Positions 1 to 10,284 of a DNA stretch of 64,000 nt are shown here, piece by piece. The stretch covers positions 2,108,001 through 2,172,000 of the forward strand of contig NZ_CP126269.1 of NCBI RefSeq assembly GCF_003234445.2, written 5' to 3'. The notes beneath the pieces are model-generated. The model had not been told where the DNA came from, ran no database searches, and was given only the letters and a program-made list of their open reading frames with translations. Source of the stretch: Curtobacterium sp. MCLR17_036 (GTDB lineage: Bacteria; Actinomycetota; Actinomycetes; Actinomycetales; Microbacteriaceae). Position numbers and translations under genes: made by a program. How positions within the stretch are numbered: the stretch's first letter is position 1; each line of letters starts with the position of its first letter.

Positions 1-1050
<1,050 letters not shown>

Positions 1051-1124
1051 ATCATGGCACGCGATGGTGGACGTTGTGGAGGCTCGTCCGCTCCGAGCGC
1101 AGGCTCCGGTTGCGGACTCCGAGA

Positions 1125-1133
1125 AGCCTATCA
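1125..1133 (-). promoter_or_regulatory. Putative extended -10 element upstream of atpB
   Basis: Read on the minus strand the bases are TGATAGGCT, which match the extended -10 pattern TGnTAnnnT. The element sits in the 106-bp gap between atpI and atpB, the longest gap in this string, so the ATPase genes may have their own promoter here. No convincing -35 was seen, which is common for extended -10 promoters. Pattern match only. Confidence 0.35.
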
Positions 1134-1156
1134 GGTGCGAGAGGCTTCCCGGCTTC

Positions 1157-1678
1157 TCAGTCGCTCGGACCGGACTTCCCAGGCTCCGTGGAGCCGCCCG
1201 ACACCTGTCGCGCGCCGTCCGAGGGGTACCCGCTGTCGCCCGGCAGCGACACCCCGACGGGGATGCGTGCCTTGGCCACGGCGACCACGTCGATGACGAG
1301 GGAGCCGACGACGCCCGCGATGATCACGAATGCGAGCACCGGGAAGTCCACCCAGTCCTGGTTGCGCAGCAGCACGAGCACCACGATGAACACCACGAAC
1401 TTGAGCAACCAGGTGCCCATCACGATGCCGAAGAAGGCGCCCGAGATCATCTGCCCCTTCGAGACCCGCAGCGCCACCAGGACACTGACCGCGGTGAGCC
1501 CGAGGAACACCACGCTCAGCACGGCGCCGAGCAGGCCACCGAGCAGGCCGGGCGTGTCGGCCACGAGCAGGCCGACGACTCCCCCCACCACCGCCAGGGC
1601 GACGGCGAGGACGGCGCCCCACAGGATGATGCGGCGGAACACCGGCCGGACGTGGTCGAGCGCGTTCGGTGCGGTCAC
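1157..1678 (-). CDS. atpI: AtpI-like ATP synthase assembly membrane protein
   Basis: A 173-residue protein with four hydrophobic segments (about 17-37, 45-67, 78-97 and 105-125) and a hydrophilic C-terminal tail. It occupies the position of AtpI (UncI), the small membrane protein that precedes atpB in most ATP synthase operons and helps c-ring assembly. Sequence conservation in this family is weak, so the call rests on position, size and topology. The start is the GTG overlapping the upstream gene's stop codon in a GTGA arrangement, giving a protein that begins VTAPNALDHVRPVFRR. Longer in-frame extensions run into an implausible arginine-rich stretch. Confidence 0.75.
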   Translation of the reverse strand: MTAPNALDHVRPVFRRIILWGAVLAVALAVVGGVVGLLVADTPGLLGGLLGAVLSVVFLGLTAVSVLVALRVSKGQMISGAFFGIVMGTWLLKFVVFIVVLVLLRNQDWVDFPVLAFVIIAGVVGSLVIDVVAVAKARIPVGVSLPGDSGYPSDGARQVSGGSTEPGKSGPSD

Positions 1679-2901
1679 GTGATGTCTCCAGGGATCGTGC
1701 GGTCGTTGGCTGCCCGGTCGAGCGGGTCGAGGGCGGGGTCCACCACGGCGGCGGAACGGTTGGCGGTCTGGGCGGCGATCTCGGTGCGCTTCCGGCCGAG
1801 CGGCGCGAAGGTGGCCACGGCGCACACCGTGAAGCCGACGGCGACGAAGGTGACGACCCAGTACCAGTCGAGGAACAGGAACAGCAGGCAGCCGAAGGCC
1901 ACGGTGGCCGTCCACGCGTAGAAGATCAGCACCGCGTGGAAGTGCGAGTGCCCCATGTCGAGCAGGCGGTGGTGCAGGTGCTTCCGGTCAGCCGAGAACG
2001 GCGACTTGCCGGCGCTGAGCCGTCGGGTCACCGCGAGCCCGAAGTCCAGGATCGGCACGATGAGGATCGCGAACGGCAGCAGGATCGGGATGAAGGCCGG
2101 CAGCAGCGCCTGGCGTGTCTGCACCGCTGCTGGATCGATGTTCCCGGTCACGGACACCGCGCTCGTGGCCATGAGGAACCCGACGAGCAGGGCGCCGGCG
2201 TCGCCCATGAAGAGCTTCGCGGGGTGCCAGTTGAGGATGAGGAAGCCGAAGCACGAGCCGACGAGCACCGCGGTGAGCAGCGACGGCAGGTTGAAGAAGA
2301 ACTCGGTCTCGACGACCACGCGGTTGATGAAGAACGTGTACAGGAAGAACACGCCACCGGCGATGATCGCGACGCCCGCCACGAGACCGTCGAGCCCGTC
2401 GATGAAGTTCACCGCGTTCATCACGAGCACCACCGCCAGCACGGTGAAGATCAGGCTCATGTACGACGATCCGACGCCGAGCGTGTTCCCGATGGGCAGC
2501 GACACGATGGCCACGCCCTGCCACGCGAGGATGCCGGCGGCGATGATCTGCCCCGCGAGCTTCGTCATCCAGTCGAGGTCCCAGATGTCGTCGGCGACAC
2601 CGAGCACGACGATGATCGTCGCTCCGCCGAGCACCGCCAGCACCCGGCCGGGTTCCGAGAACACCAGCCGGAAGTAGTCGGTCCCCGCGATGGAGGGGAA
2701 CAGGAACCAGGCGGCCAGCAGCGAGGCGATGACGCCGAGGTACATGGCGATCCCGCCGAGCCGTGGCGTGGGCGTCCGGTGCACGTCCCGCTCGCGGACC
2801 TTCGGGTACCACCCGTACCGGAGCCCGAGCTTCCAGACGAGCCAGCTGACGCAGAAGCTCACGACCGCGGCGATCGCCCCCGCCAGCAGGTAGTACTTCA
2901 T
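1675..2901 (-). CDS. wecA: Undecaprenyl-phosphate N-acetylhexosamine-1-phosphate transferase (MraY/WecA family)
   Basis: A 408-residue polytopic membrane enzyme. Members transfer a UDP-sugar 1-phosphate onto undecaprenyl or decaprenyl phosphate, the first committed step of a cell-surface glycopolymer. Conserved motifs in order: RDVHRTPTPRLGG (about 38-50), the acidic pair DDIWDLD (104-110), NFIDGLDGL (165-173), GDAGALLVGF, and the HLHHRL loop that separates WecA-type enzymes from MraY. In actinobacteria this gene stands just before atpI and its products start arabinogalactan or other wall polymers; which polymer is made here cannot be read from sequence. ATG start; 4-bp overlap with the upstream tRNA-modification gene. 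Confidence 0.88.
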   Translation of the reverse strand: MKYYLLAGAIAAVVSFCVSWLVWKLGLRYGWYPKVRERDVHRTPTPRLGGIAMYLGVIASLLAAWFLFPSIAGTDYFRLVFSEPGRVLAVLGGATIIVVLGVADDIWDLDWMTKLAGQIIAAGILAWQGVAIVSLPIGNTLGVGSSYMSLIFTVLAVVLVMNAVNFIDGLDGLVAGVAIIAGGVFFLYTFFINRVVVETEFFFNLPSLLTAVLVGSCFGFLILNWHPAKLFMGDAGALLVGFLMATSAVSVTGNIDPAAVQTRQALLPAFIPILLPFAILIVPILDFGLAVTRRLSAGKSPFSADRKHLHHRLLDMGHSHFHAVLIFYAWTATVAFGCLLFLFLDWYWVVTFVAVGFTVCAVATFAPLGRKRTEIAAQTANRSAAVVDPALDPLDRAANDRTIPGDIT

Positions 2902-3572
2902 GTGACGAGGTCGGCTCCGACGACCCGGATGATCTCCTCGTCGGGGATCACGCCGTGACGGACGATGCGCAACGTGCCGCCGTCGGAGAGCCCGGTGGCG
3001 TCGACGATCGTCGAGCCCGTGGACGCCTCGAAGCCGTCGTGCAGCTCGATCGGTCCGCCGTCCAGGTAGACGGCCACGCTGTCACCGAGCATGCGTTCGG
3101 CGTCGTCCGCGTCCATCGCCGCCGGGTCGCCCGTCGAGTTCGCGGAGGACACCGCCAACGGCCCGACCTCCTGCAGCAGCTCGAGCGCGATCCGGGAGTC
3201 CGGCATCCGCAGGGCGACCGTGCCCCGCGTCTCGCCGAGGTCCCAGTCGAGCGAGGGCTGCGCCCGGAGGATCACCGTCAGCCCGCCCGGCCAGAACTCG
3301 GCGACGAGGTCGCGCACCGCCTGCGGCACGTCGACGGCCAGCGCGTCGAGTGTCGGCGGCCCCGGGATCAGCACCGGCGGCGGCGACTGCCGCGTCCGGC
3401 CCTTCGCGTCGAGCAGCCGCTGGACCGCCGTCGCGCTGAAGGCGTCCGCGGCCACGCCGTAGACGGTGTCGGTGGGGACGACGACGAGCTCTCCGCGTCC
3501 GAGCGCGGCTCGTGCGAGCCGCATCCCGGTCAGGAGCCCGTCGGAGTCGGTGCAGTCGTATCGGGATGCCAT
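2898..3572 (-). CDS. tsaC: L-threonylcarbamoyladenylate synthase (Sua5/YrdC/TsaC)
   Basis: Makes threonylcarbamoyl-AMP from threonine, bicarbonate and ATP for the t6A modification of ANN-decoding tRNAs in the cytoplasm. The 224-residue protein has the family core VVPTDTVYGVAADAF, PPPVLIPG, the EFWPGGLTVIL segment, TVALRMPDS, and the VSSANSTGDPA loop. Length fits the single-domain YrdC type with a short tail rather than two-domain Sua5. The start MASRYDC is chosen because upstream in-frame sequence is low-complexity and runs into the divergent HAD gene. The stop overlaps the ATG of the wecA-like gene (ATGA), as in other actinobacteria. Confidence 0.93.
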   Translation of the reverse strand: MASRYDCTDSDGLLTGMRLARAALGRGELVVVPTDTVYGVAADAFSATAVQRLLDAKGRTRQSPPPVLIPGPPTLDALAVDVPQAVRDLVAEFWPGGLTVILRAQPSLDWDLGETRGTVALRMPDSRIALELLQEVGPLAVSSANSTGDPAAMDADDAERMLGDSVAVYLDGGPIELHDGFEASTGSTIVDATGLSDGGTLRIVRHGVIPDEEIIRVVGADLVT

Positions 3573-3609
3573 GACTCGACGATGATAGTGCGACACAATG
3601 GAGGACATC

Positions 3610-4260
3610 GTGAACGAGACCTCCGCGCCCCCGCTCCTGTTCCTCTTCGACATGGACGACGTGCTCGTCCGGTACGACTGGCGGGTCCGGATGGCCGCCC
3701 TCTCCGACTTCACCGGGCACGAGTTCCAGGAACTCCGTCGCCGCTGGTGGGACTCCGGCAACGAGCAGCGGGCCGAGGCCGGTGGCTTCCTCGACGCCGA
3801 CGCCTACCTCGCCGCGTTCGCCGAGGCCATGGAGTGCGACGTCCCCGAAGCCGAGTGGGCCCGGATCCGCGGGGCCGCGATGACCGAGCTGCCCGAGCGC
3901 ATCGAGGCGGTCCGCATCGCGAGCGAGCACGGGCGCGTCGGCCTCCTCACCAACAACGGCCCCCTCGCCGGCCGTTGGATCCACGAGTGGGCCCCGTCGC
4001 TGCCGCAGCTCTTCGGCGAGCACCTCGACACCTCGAGCAACTTCGGCGCCCGCAAGCCCGAGCCCGAGGTCTTCCTCCGCGCGCTCGAACACCACGACGT
4101 CCCCGCCGAGCGCACCTTCTTCGCCGACGACATGCCGGAGAACGTCGCGGGGGCCCGCAGCGTCGGCATCCACGCGGTCCTGGTCGAACACGACACCGAC
4201 CTGCGCGACCACGTGCGCGCCTTCGTCGCCGCCCAGCGCGAGGCCTCCCCCGTCGCCTGA
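3610..4260 (+). CDS. HAD-superfamily hydrolase (phosphatase-like, subfamily IA)
   Basis: A 216-residue cytoplasmic hydrolase. Haloacid-dehalogenase motifs in order: motif I FDMDDVLVR (nucleophile and general-acid Asp), motif II GLLTNNG, the lysine in ARKPEPEVF (motif III) and motif IV FFADDMPENV. It resembles YihX-type sugar-phosphate phosphatases, but substrate cannot be assigned. An ATG at 3598 is in frame, yet the bases ATGGAGG form a strong Shine-Dalgarno five bases before the GTG at 3610, so the GTG start (VNETSAPPLLF) is preferred. The gene runs against its surroundings on the plus strand, divergent from tsaC with 37 bp between starts, and is followed by a repeat array. Confidence 0.85.
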   Translation: MNETSAPPLLFLFDMDDVLVRYDWRVRMAALSDFTGHEFQELRRRWWDSGNEQRAEAGGFLDADAYLAAFAEAMECDVPEAEWARIRGAAMTELPERIEAVRIASEHGRVGLLTNNGPLAGRWIHEWAPSLPQLFGEHLDTSSNFGARKPEPEVFLRALEHHDVPAERTFFADDMPENVAGARSVGIHAVLVEHDTDLRDHVRAFVAAQREASPVA

Positions 4261-4850
4261 CCGCGGGCGTTCCGTCCCGTCACGCACGGCACGGGGAGCA
4301 GAACCGCGCGTAGTCAGCAGGAACGACGGGGCTCCCCACGCACGGCACAGCTCTCCTGCCCCGGCCAGGAGGCCCGCCCCGCCCCGCCTCGCTCGTTCCG
4401 TCCCATCGCGCTCGGCATGGCAAGCAGAATCGCGCGTAGACAGCAGGAAAGAACGGCTCCCTACGCGCGAAAGACCCCACCACGCGCAGAACAGCCCGGC
4501 TGGCCCCGGCCAGGAGGCCCGCCCCGCCCCCGCCTCGCTCGTTCCGTCCCATCGCGCTCGGCATGGGAAGCAGGATCGCGCGGAGGAGGCAGGAAGAAAC
4601 GGCTTCCCACGCGCGGAACAGCACCCCTTGCGCGGAACACCTCGCCTCGCCTCGCCTCGCCCCGGCCAGGAGGCCCGCCCCGCACGTTCCGTCCCATCGC
4701 GCCCGGCATGGGAAGCAGAACCGCGCGTAGACAGCAGGAAAGAACGGCTCCCTACGCGCGAAAGACCCCACCACGCGCGGAACAGCACCCGAGCACCCGA
4801 GCCCGAGCACCCGAGCCCGAGCACGCGAGCACCCGCCGCGCCCAACCCGC
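4261..4850. repeat. Repeat array A: four diverged tandem units with hairpins between convergent genes
   Basis: No gene is seen in this 590-bp gap. Four related units start near 4269, 4395, 4541 and 4686 (spacing 126, 146 and 145 bp). Each opens with GTTCCGTCCC. A short stem follows (CCCAT with ATGGG in three units, CCCGT with ACGGG in the first). A second, larger stem uses TCGCGCGTAG and CTACGCGCGA in the best copies. Units are joined by a GC-rich block containing CCCCGGCCAGGAGGCCCGCC. The last about 50 bp are short CCCGAGCAC-type repeats. A further member of the family lies at 48180-48374, also between convergent genes. Confidence 0.85.
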
Positions 4851-5762
4851 CTAGCGCGTCGCGGTGGTGGTGCGGTCGCGGCCGGTCAGGTCGACGTGCG
4901 TCTCGGGGGTGCGGAAGCCGCGGCGCGCCAGGACCTCGCGGACGCCGGCGCCCTGCGGTTCGGCGTGCTCGATGACCAGGACTCCCCCGGGCACCAGCAA
5001 CCGCCAGGCCGTCTCGGCGAGTGCCCGGACGGCGTCGAGACCGTCCGGCCCGCCGTAGAGCGCCATCGCCGGGTCGTGGTCACGCACCTCGGGGTCGATC
5101 GGGATCGCGTCGTCGGGGACGTACGGGGGGTTCGAGACGACGACGGAGACGGTGCCGTCGAGTTCGGGCAGCGCGTCGGCGAGGTCGCCCTCGACGAGCC
5201 GGACGGTGCCGCCGTGGGCGTCGACGTTGCGGCGGGTCCAGGGCAGGGCCTCGGGTGAGCGTTCGACGGCGTAGACCACGGCGTTCGGCACCTCGGTGTC
5301 CATCCCGATCGCGATCGCACCGCTGCCGGAGCCCAGGTCGACGGCCACCGGCGCGGGCACCGCGGTGGCCCGCAGCGCGTCGATGCCGAACTGCACGACG
5401 CCCTCGGTCTCGGGCCGCGGGACGAACACACCGGGTCCCACCGCCAGGGTCAGTGCGCGGAAGTACGCCTCGCCCGTGATGTGTTGCAGGGGCTCGCGCG
5501 TGGTGCGCCGGGCGACGGCGTGCCGGAAGCGCGCCACGTGCGACGGCTCGATCGTCCCGCCGATCAGCGCGCGGGCCTGCACGGCGCCGCGCGAGGTGTC
5601 GGTCGCCCAGGCGAGCAGGAGCTCGGCGTCGACCTGCGGCGTCGGGACTCCCGCAGCGCCGAGCGCCGCGGACGCCTCCCGCAGGAGGCGATCCGCGGCG
5701 AACGTGACGGCCGTGTCGGAGGTGATCCGGGCCTCCTGGCCGTCCGACGGGGCGTCGCTCAC
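4851..5762 (-). CDS. prmC: Peptide chain release factor N5-glutamine methyltransferase
   Basis: Methylates the glutamine of the GGQ motif of release factors, using S-adenosylmethionine. The 303-residue protein has an N-terminal helical domain (to about 95) and the Rossmann methyltransferase domain. Family signatures are [10 protein letters not shown] (111-120), the SAM loop [11 protein letters not shown] (142-152) and the catalytic NPPYVP (211-216). It is the last gene of the rho-prfA-prmC string; its ATG overlaps the prfA stop by 4 bp, so substrate and modifying enzyme are translationally coupled. It converges on the HAD gene across repeat array A. Confidence 0.95.
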   Translation of the reverse strand: MSDAPSDGQEARITSDTAVTFAADRLLREASAALGAAGVPTPQVDAELLLAWATDTSRGAVQARALIGGTIEPSHVARFRHAVARRTTREPLQHITGEAYFRALTLAVGPGVFVPRPETEGVVQFGIDALRATAVPAPVAVDLGSGSGAIAIGMDTEVPNAVVYAVERSPEALPWTRRNVDAHGGTVRLVEGDLADALPELDGTVSVVVSNPPYVPDDAIPIDPEVRDHDPAMALYGGPDGLDAVRALAETAWRLLVPGGVLVIEHAEPQGAGVREVLARRGFRTPETHVDLTGRDRTTTATR

Positions 5763-6841
5763 GCGTCCTGGTCGCCGATGGCGGCCAGACGTGCCTCTTC
5801 GTCCGCCTGGATGGCGGACTGGACGACGGGCTCGAGCGCACCGTTCATCACGCGGTCCAGGTCGTACGCCTTGTAGCCGGTGCGGTGGTCCGCGATCCGG
5901 TTCTCCGGGAAGTTGTACGTGCGGATGCGCTCCGAACGGTCCATCCCGCGGATCTGCGACTTGCGCGCGTCCGAGGCGATCGCGTCGAGCTCCTCCTGCT
6001 GGCGCGCGAGGATGCGTGCGCGGAGCACGCGCATGCCGGCCTCGCGGTTCTGCAGCTGCGACTTCTCGTTCTGCATCGCCACCGTGATGCCCGTGGGCAG
6101 GTGGGTGATGCGGACCGCGGAGTCCGTCGTGTTGACGGACTGGCCGCCCGGGCCGGAGGACCGGTAGACGTCGATCTTCAGGTCGTTCTGGTTGATCTGG
6201 ACCTCTTCGGGCTCGTCCACCTCGGGGAACACCAGCACGCCGGTGGTCGAGGTGTGGATGCGCCCCTGCGACTCGGTCTGCGGCACGCGTTGCACGCGGT
6301 GCACGCCGCCTTCGTACTTCAGGTGCGCCCAGACGCCCTGGGACGGGTCGGTCGCGTTCGACTTGATCGCGACCTGGACGTCCTTGTAGCCGCCGAGGTC
6401 GGACTCGGTGCGCTCGAGGAGCTCGACCTTCCAGCCCTTCGTCTCTGCGTAGTGCGAGTACATGCGCAGCAGGTCGGCCGCGAAGAGCGCCGACTCCTCG
6501 CCGCCCTCGCCGCCCTTGATCTCCATGATGACGTCGCGGCCGTCGTCGGGGTCCCGCGGGATGAGCAGCCGGCGGAGACGCTCCTGGCGCTCCGACAGCT
6601 GCTCCTCGAGGCCGGGGACCTCGTCGGCGAACGCCTCGTCCTCACGGGCGAGCTCCTGGGCGGCGGCGAGGTCGTCCCCCGCCGCCTGCCAGGCCTCGTA
6701 CGCGGACTTGATCTGGTTGAGCTCGGCGTACCGCCGGTTCACCTTCTTCGCCCGGGCCGCATCGGCGTGGAGCGCGGGGTCCGACAGCTGCTGTGTCAGG
6801 TCCTCGTGTTCCGCCAGCAGCCCTGCCACCGACTCGAACAC
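5759..6841 (-). CDS. prfA: Peptide chain release factor 1
   Basis: Recognises UAA and UAG stop codons and triggers peptide release on the ribosome. The 360-residue length is normal. Domain II carries the PxT-type codon-recognition tripeptide (PQT, 187-189) in [14 protein letters not shown], which marks RF1 rather than RF2. The catalytic GGQ lies at 232-234 in [10 protein letters not shown]. The N-terminal helical domain spans roughly 1-95. It starts three bases after the rho stop codon and overlaps prmC by 4 bp, so rho, prfA and prmC form one translational unit. Confidence 0.97.
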   Translation of the reverse strand: MFESVAGLLAEHEDLTQQLSDPALHADAARAKKVNRRYAELNQIKSAYEAWQAAGDDLAAAQELAREDEAFADEVPGLEEQLSERQERLRRLLIPRDPDDGRDVIMEIKGGEGGEESALFAADLLRMYSHYAETKGWKVELLERTESDLGGYKDVQVAIKSNATDPSQGVWAHLKYEGGVHRVQRVPQTESQGRIHTSTTGVLVFPEVDEPEEVQINQNDLKIDVYRSSGPGGQSVNTTDSAVRITHLPTGITVAMQNEKSQLQNREAGMRVLRARILARQQEELDAIASDARKSQIRGMDRSERIRTYNFPENRIADHRTGYKAYDLDRVMNGALEPVVQSAIQADEEARLAAIGDQDA

Positions 6842-6844
6842 GCG

Positions 6845-9076
6845 TTACTCCTGGTGACCGTTGTGGTGGGCGCCGCCGGTCGTGGGGACCGACTTCTGCA
6901 CCTGCACCAGGAACTCGACGTTCGACTGCGTCTCCTTGAGGTTCCGCAGCACGATCTCGAGGGCCTGCTGCGGGTCGAGCCCGGCGAGGGCGCGGCGCAG
7001 ACGCCACGTGATCGTGACCTCGTCGGCGGAGAGCAGCTGCTCCTCGCGACGGGTGCCCGAGGCGTTCACGTCGACGGCGGGGAAGATCCGCTTGTCGGCG
7101 AGGTGCCGGTTCAGGCGGAGCTCCATGTTGCCGGTGCCCTTGAACTCCTCGAAGATGACCTCGTCCATCTTGGAGCCGGTCTCGACGAGCGCGGTCGCGA
7201 GGATGGTCAGCGAGCCGCCGTCCTCGATGTTGCGCGCGGCGCCGAAGAAGCGCTTCGGCGGGTACAGCGCCGCCGAGTCGACGCCACCGGAGAGCACGCG
7301 GCCCGACGGCGGGGTCGACAGGTTGTACGCACGGCCCAGGCGGGTGATCGAGTCGAGCAGCAGCACGACGTCGTGGCCCAGCTCCACCAGGCGCTTCGCA
7401 CGCTCGATGGCGAGCTCGGCGACGGTGGTGTGGTCCTCGGCGGGACGGTCGAAGGTCGAGGCGATGACCTCGCCCTTCACCGTGCGCTGCATGTCGGTGA
7501 CCTCTTCGGGCCGCTCGTCGACGAGGACGACCATGAGGTGCGCCTCGGGGTTGTTCTTGGCGACGGCGTTCGCGATGGCCTGCAGCACGACGGTCTTGCC
7601 GGCCTTCGGCGGGGACACGATGAGACCGCGCTGGCCCTTGCCGATCGGCGACACGAGGTCGATGATGCGGGTCGACAGCTTGCCGGGCTCGGTCTCGAGG
7701 CGCAGGCGCTCGTTCGGGTACAGCGGGGTGAGGTCGGAGAAGTCGACCCGGGCCGCCGCCTCGTCGGTGGTCTGACCGTTGATCGAGTCGACGGTGACGA
7801 GCGCGTTGTACTTCTGGCGGCTCTGCTGCTCGCCGTCGCGCGGCTGCTTGATCGAGCCGACGACCGCGTCGCCCTTGCGCAGGTGGTACTTCTTCACCTG
7901 GCCGAGGGAGACGTAGACGTCGCTCGGGCCGGGCAGGTAGCCGGTGGTGCGCACGAAGGCGTAGTTGTCGAGGACGTCGAGGATGCCCGCGATCGGGATC
8001 AGGACGTCGTCCTCGGTGACCTCGGGCTCGAAGTCGTCGTTCTGGCCGCCACGGCCGCGCTTGCGGTCACGCTGGCGACGGCTGCGGCCGCCCTCGGTCT
8101 CGTCGGCGTTCTGCTGGGCCTGCTTCTGCTGGGCCTGCTTCTGCTGGGCGTTGCCCTGCTTCTGCTGCTCGGCACGGTCGTCCTGCTTGGCGTCGCCCTG
8201 CTTCGCGTCACCCTGCTTCTGCTGGGCGTTGCCCTGCTTCTGCTGCTCCGCGCGGTCGTCCTGCTTCTGCTGGCCACCGTTCTGCTGGCCGCCGTTCTGC
8301 TGCGCGCCGTTCTGCTGGCCGGCGCCCTGGTCGGCGTTCTGCTGCTCGCCGTTCTCGGCGTTCTGCCCACGGCCGCGACCGCGTCCGCGGCTGCGACGAC
8401 CGCGGCGCTGGCCGCCCTCGCCCTGCTCGCCGTTCTGGTCCTGCTGCTCGCCGTTCTGGTCCTGCTGGTCGCCGGTCTCGGCGCCGGACTGCTCCGCCTG
8501 GTCCGCCGACGTCGGCGACTGCTGGCCCTGCTGCTCCGGCTGGGCTGCTGCCTGGCCCTGCTGGTCGGCACCGCGCTGCCCGCGCCCGCGGCGCTGGCCA
8601 CCGGCCTGCGCTGCTTCCTGTGCGTCCTTCTCGGCGCGCACCTGGTCGAGGCCCGCGAGCAGGTCCTCGGTGCCGGTGTGCGCGTGGTTCGTGTGCTCGG
8701 CGGCCGAGGTCGGCGCGGCGTTCACGGTGCCGCCCGACGAGGCACGGCGCGAGCGACGGGCACGTGACGGCGCGGCCGGGGCGTCGGCGGCGGGAGCGTC
8801 GGTGGTGTCGGCGACGGGCGCGTCGGTGGCCGGGGTCGACGCGGCGGGGGTCGCGTCGGCGGTCGGCTCGGGCAGCGTCGGCTGCGTGGTCGCCGGGGCG
8901 GCCGGGGTCTCGTCGGCGACGGGGCGCTTGTCCTCGATCGAGGCGATGAGGTCGCCCTTGCGGAGCTTCGAGAGCCCGGTGATGCCGAGCGAGGAGGCGA
9001 TGCGCTGGAGCTCCGGGAGCCGGAGGGCGCGCAGGTCGGCGGGGATCTCCACCTGGGCGGAGTTGTTGTCGGTCAC
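6845..9076 (-). CDS. rho: Transcription termination factor Rho with a long low-complexity insertion
   Basis: The hexameric RNA-dependent ATPase that ends untranslated transcripts. The protein has 743 residues against about 420 in E. coli. Order: Rho N-terminal SAP-like domain (about 10-50); Ala/Thr/Pro-rich stretch (55-130); a Gln/Asn/Gly/Arg-rich segment (about 150-350) with RG-rich patches; then the cold-shock RNA-binding domain (about 365-440); then the RecA-type ATPase with Walker A SPPKAGKTVV, Walker B DVVLLLDSITRLGRAYN and the Q-loop region. Actinobacterial Rho commonly has an insertion at this point, but this one is strikingly Q/N-rich and partly built from a 78-bp direct repeat. GTG start with AAAGGAAA upstream. 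Confidence 0.96.
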   Translation of the reverse strand: MTDNNSAQVEIPADLRALRLPELQRIASSLGITGLSKLRKGDLIASIEDKRPVADETPAAPATTQPTLPEPTADATPAASTPATDAPVADTTDAPAADAPAAPSRARRSRRASSGGTVNAAPTSAAEHTNHAHTGTEDLLAGLDQVRAEKDAQEAAQAGGQRRGRGQRGADQQGQAAAQPEQQGQQSPTSADQAEQSGAETGDQQDQNGEQQDQNGEQGEGGQRRGRRSRGRGRGRGQNAENGEQQNADQGAGQQNGAQQNGGQQNGGQQKQDDRAEQQKQGNAQQKQGDAKQGDAKQDDRAEQQKQGNAQQKQAQQKQAQQNADETEGGRSRRQRDRKRGRGGQNDDFEPEVTEDDVLIPIAGILDVLDNYAFVRTTGYLPGPSDVYVSLGQVKKYHLRKGDAVVGSIKQPRDGEQQSRQKYNALVTVDSINGQTTDEAAARVDFSDLTPLYPNERLRLETEPGKLSTRIIDLVSPIGKGQRGLIVSPPKAGKTVVLQAIANAVAKNNPEAHLMVVLVDERPEEVTDMQRTVKGEVIASTFDRPAEDHTTVAELAIERAKRLVELGHDVVLLLDSITRLGRAYNLSTPPSGRVLSGGVDSAALYPPKRFFGAARNIEDGGSLTILATALVETGSKMDEVIFEEFKGTGNMELRLNRHLADKRIFPAVDVNASGTRREEQLLSADEVTITWRLRRALAGLDPQQALEIVLRNLKETQSNVEFLVQVQKSVPTTGGAHHNGHQE
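8134..8266. repeat. 78-bp period direct repeat inside the rho insertion
   Basis: Two near-identical stretches of about 55 bp begin at 8134 and 8212 (78 bp apart, 26 codons, in frame). They encode the repeated peptide motif KQDDRAEQQKQGNAQQKQ. Shorter GCTTCTGCTGG-type repeats flank both. The in-frame period suggests that the Gln-rich segment grew by duplication and may vary in length between strains. Confidence 0.8.
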
Positions 9077-9211
9077 GGTCGGTGTTTCCTTTCGAACCGC
9101 AGAACGCGGAGAGTTTCCACCGTCCCGGACGCACGGGTGTGCGTCGACCGCCGTTCAGACGACGGACCGGGATTCGGTGATCAGAAAGAGATGTGCCCCC
9201 GCGCACCGGAC

Positions 9212-9227
9212 CCTGCGACGTCGCAGG
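9212..9227. promoter_or_regulatory. 16-bp perfect palindrome between thrB and rho
   Basis: CCTGCGACGTCGCAGG is fully self-complementary and sits in the 182-bp gap downstream of thrB and upstream of rho. It could be a protein-binding site near a rho promoter or the stem of a terminator for the threonine genes. No T-tract follows on either strand. The rest of the gap shows only the rho Shine-Dalgarno. Confidence 0.45.
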
Positions 9228-9258
9228 AGCTGTCCAGGGGGACGGGCGATCCGTGCGG

Positions 9259-10284
9259 TTACGCGGGTTCGGCTTCGAGCGCCGAGTGCGCCCCCACTGT
9301 AGCACCACCCAGATCGACGGCCAGCATGAGCGCCCGCCAGTCGCTCTGCGCGTGTCGGTCGACCAGGTCGGCGGCCGTCAGGCGCTGCGCCGGGTCGCTG
9401 CCGAGCACGAGCAGGCTCGGGCCGGCACCGGAGACCACGGCGGCGAGACCGTGCTGCCGCAGCAACCCGATGAGCACGTCGGTCTCCGGCATCGCGCTCG
9501 CCCGGTACGACTGGTGCAGTCGGTCCTCGGTGGCGGCGAGCAGCAGCTCCGGGCTCTGGATGAGCGCCGCGACGAGCAGCGCCGAGCGCGAGACGTTGAA
9601 CGCGGCGTCGGCGTGCGGGACGTGCTCCGGCTGCAGGGACCGTGCGAGCTTCGTCGACAGGGTCGACGTCGGCACGAACACCACCGGCGCGACACCGCGG
9701 TGCACGAGGAGCCGCTTGTACGCCGGCCCGTCGGCGGTCATCCACGCGATCGTGAGCCCGCCGAAGAGCGCGGGCGCGACGTTGTCGGGGTGCCCCTCCA
9801 TCTCGGTGGCGAGGGCGAGCAGCGTCGACGCGTCGAGGTCGACGACGCCCTCGAGGAGTCCGCGGGCCGCCATCAGCCCGGCGACGATCGCCGCGGCCGA
9901 CGACCCGAGGCCGCGGCCGTGCGGGATCGCGTTCGTCCCGTGCAGCGCGAGGCCGGGCTGCGGCACGCCCGCGTGCTCGAGGCCGCGGCGCACGGCGCGG
10001 ACGACGAGGTTCGTGTCGTCCGTCGGGACCTCGCCGGCGCCGACCCCCTCGACCGTGACGGTCGATCCGGGCTCGCGCCGCACGCGGACCGTGACCTCGT
10101 CGTACAGCGACAACGCGAGCCCGAGCGAGTCGAACCCCGGGCCGAGGTTCGCCGAGGTCGCCGGCACGCGCACGCGGACCGCGCGCCCGGCGGGCACGCG
10201 ACCGGCACTGACCACCCGTCCGGCCGGTGCAGCACTGTGGGCGGCGACGCCCTCCCCCGGTCCGGACGAGCGGTCGGCGCTCAC
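9259..10284 (-). CDS. thrB: Homoserine kinase
   Basis: Phosphorylates L-homoserine with ATP in the threonine pathway. A 341-residue GHMP-family kinase: substrate-binding start [21 protein letters not shown], the ATP loop [17 protein letters not shown] (motif 2, Pro-x3-Gly-Leu-Gly-Ser-Ser-Ala-Ala), [12 protein letters not shown], and the C-terminal motif 3 [13 protein letters not shown]. The GTG start overlaps the thrC stop in a GTGA arrangement. The first 40 residues before the GHMP core are Ala/Gly-rich, so a GTG 20 codons further in is an alternative. The product feeds thrC, encoded immediately upstream. Confidence 0.94.
   Translation of the reverse strand: MSADRSSGPGEGVAAHSAAPAGRVVSAGRVPAGRAVRVRVPATSANLGPGFDSLGLALSLYDEVTVRVRREPGSTVTVEGVGAGEVPTDDTNLVVRAVRRGLEHAGVPQPGLALHGTNAIPHGRGLGSSAAAIVAGLMAARGLLEGVVDLDASTLLALATEMEGHPDNVAPALFGGLTIAWMTADGPAYKRLLVHRGVAPVVFVPTSTLSTKLARSLQPEHVPHADAAFNVSRSALLVAALIQSPELLLAATEDRLHQSYRASAMPETDVLIGLLRQHGLAAVVSGAGPSLLVLGSDPAQRLTAADLVDRHAQSDWRALMLAVDLGGATVGAHSALEAEPA

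Noticed and set aside
5885..8767. A very long plus-strand open frame opposite prfA and rho
   Set aside because: High GC leaves few stop codons on the reverse strand; the translation is low-complexity, shows no family motif, and both minus-strand genes are certain.
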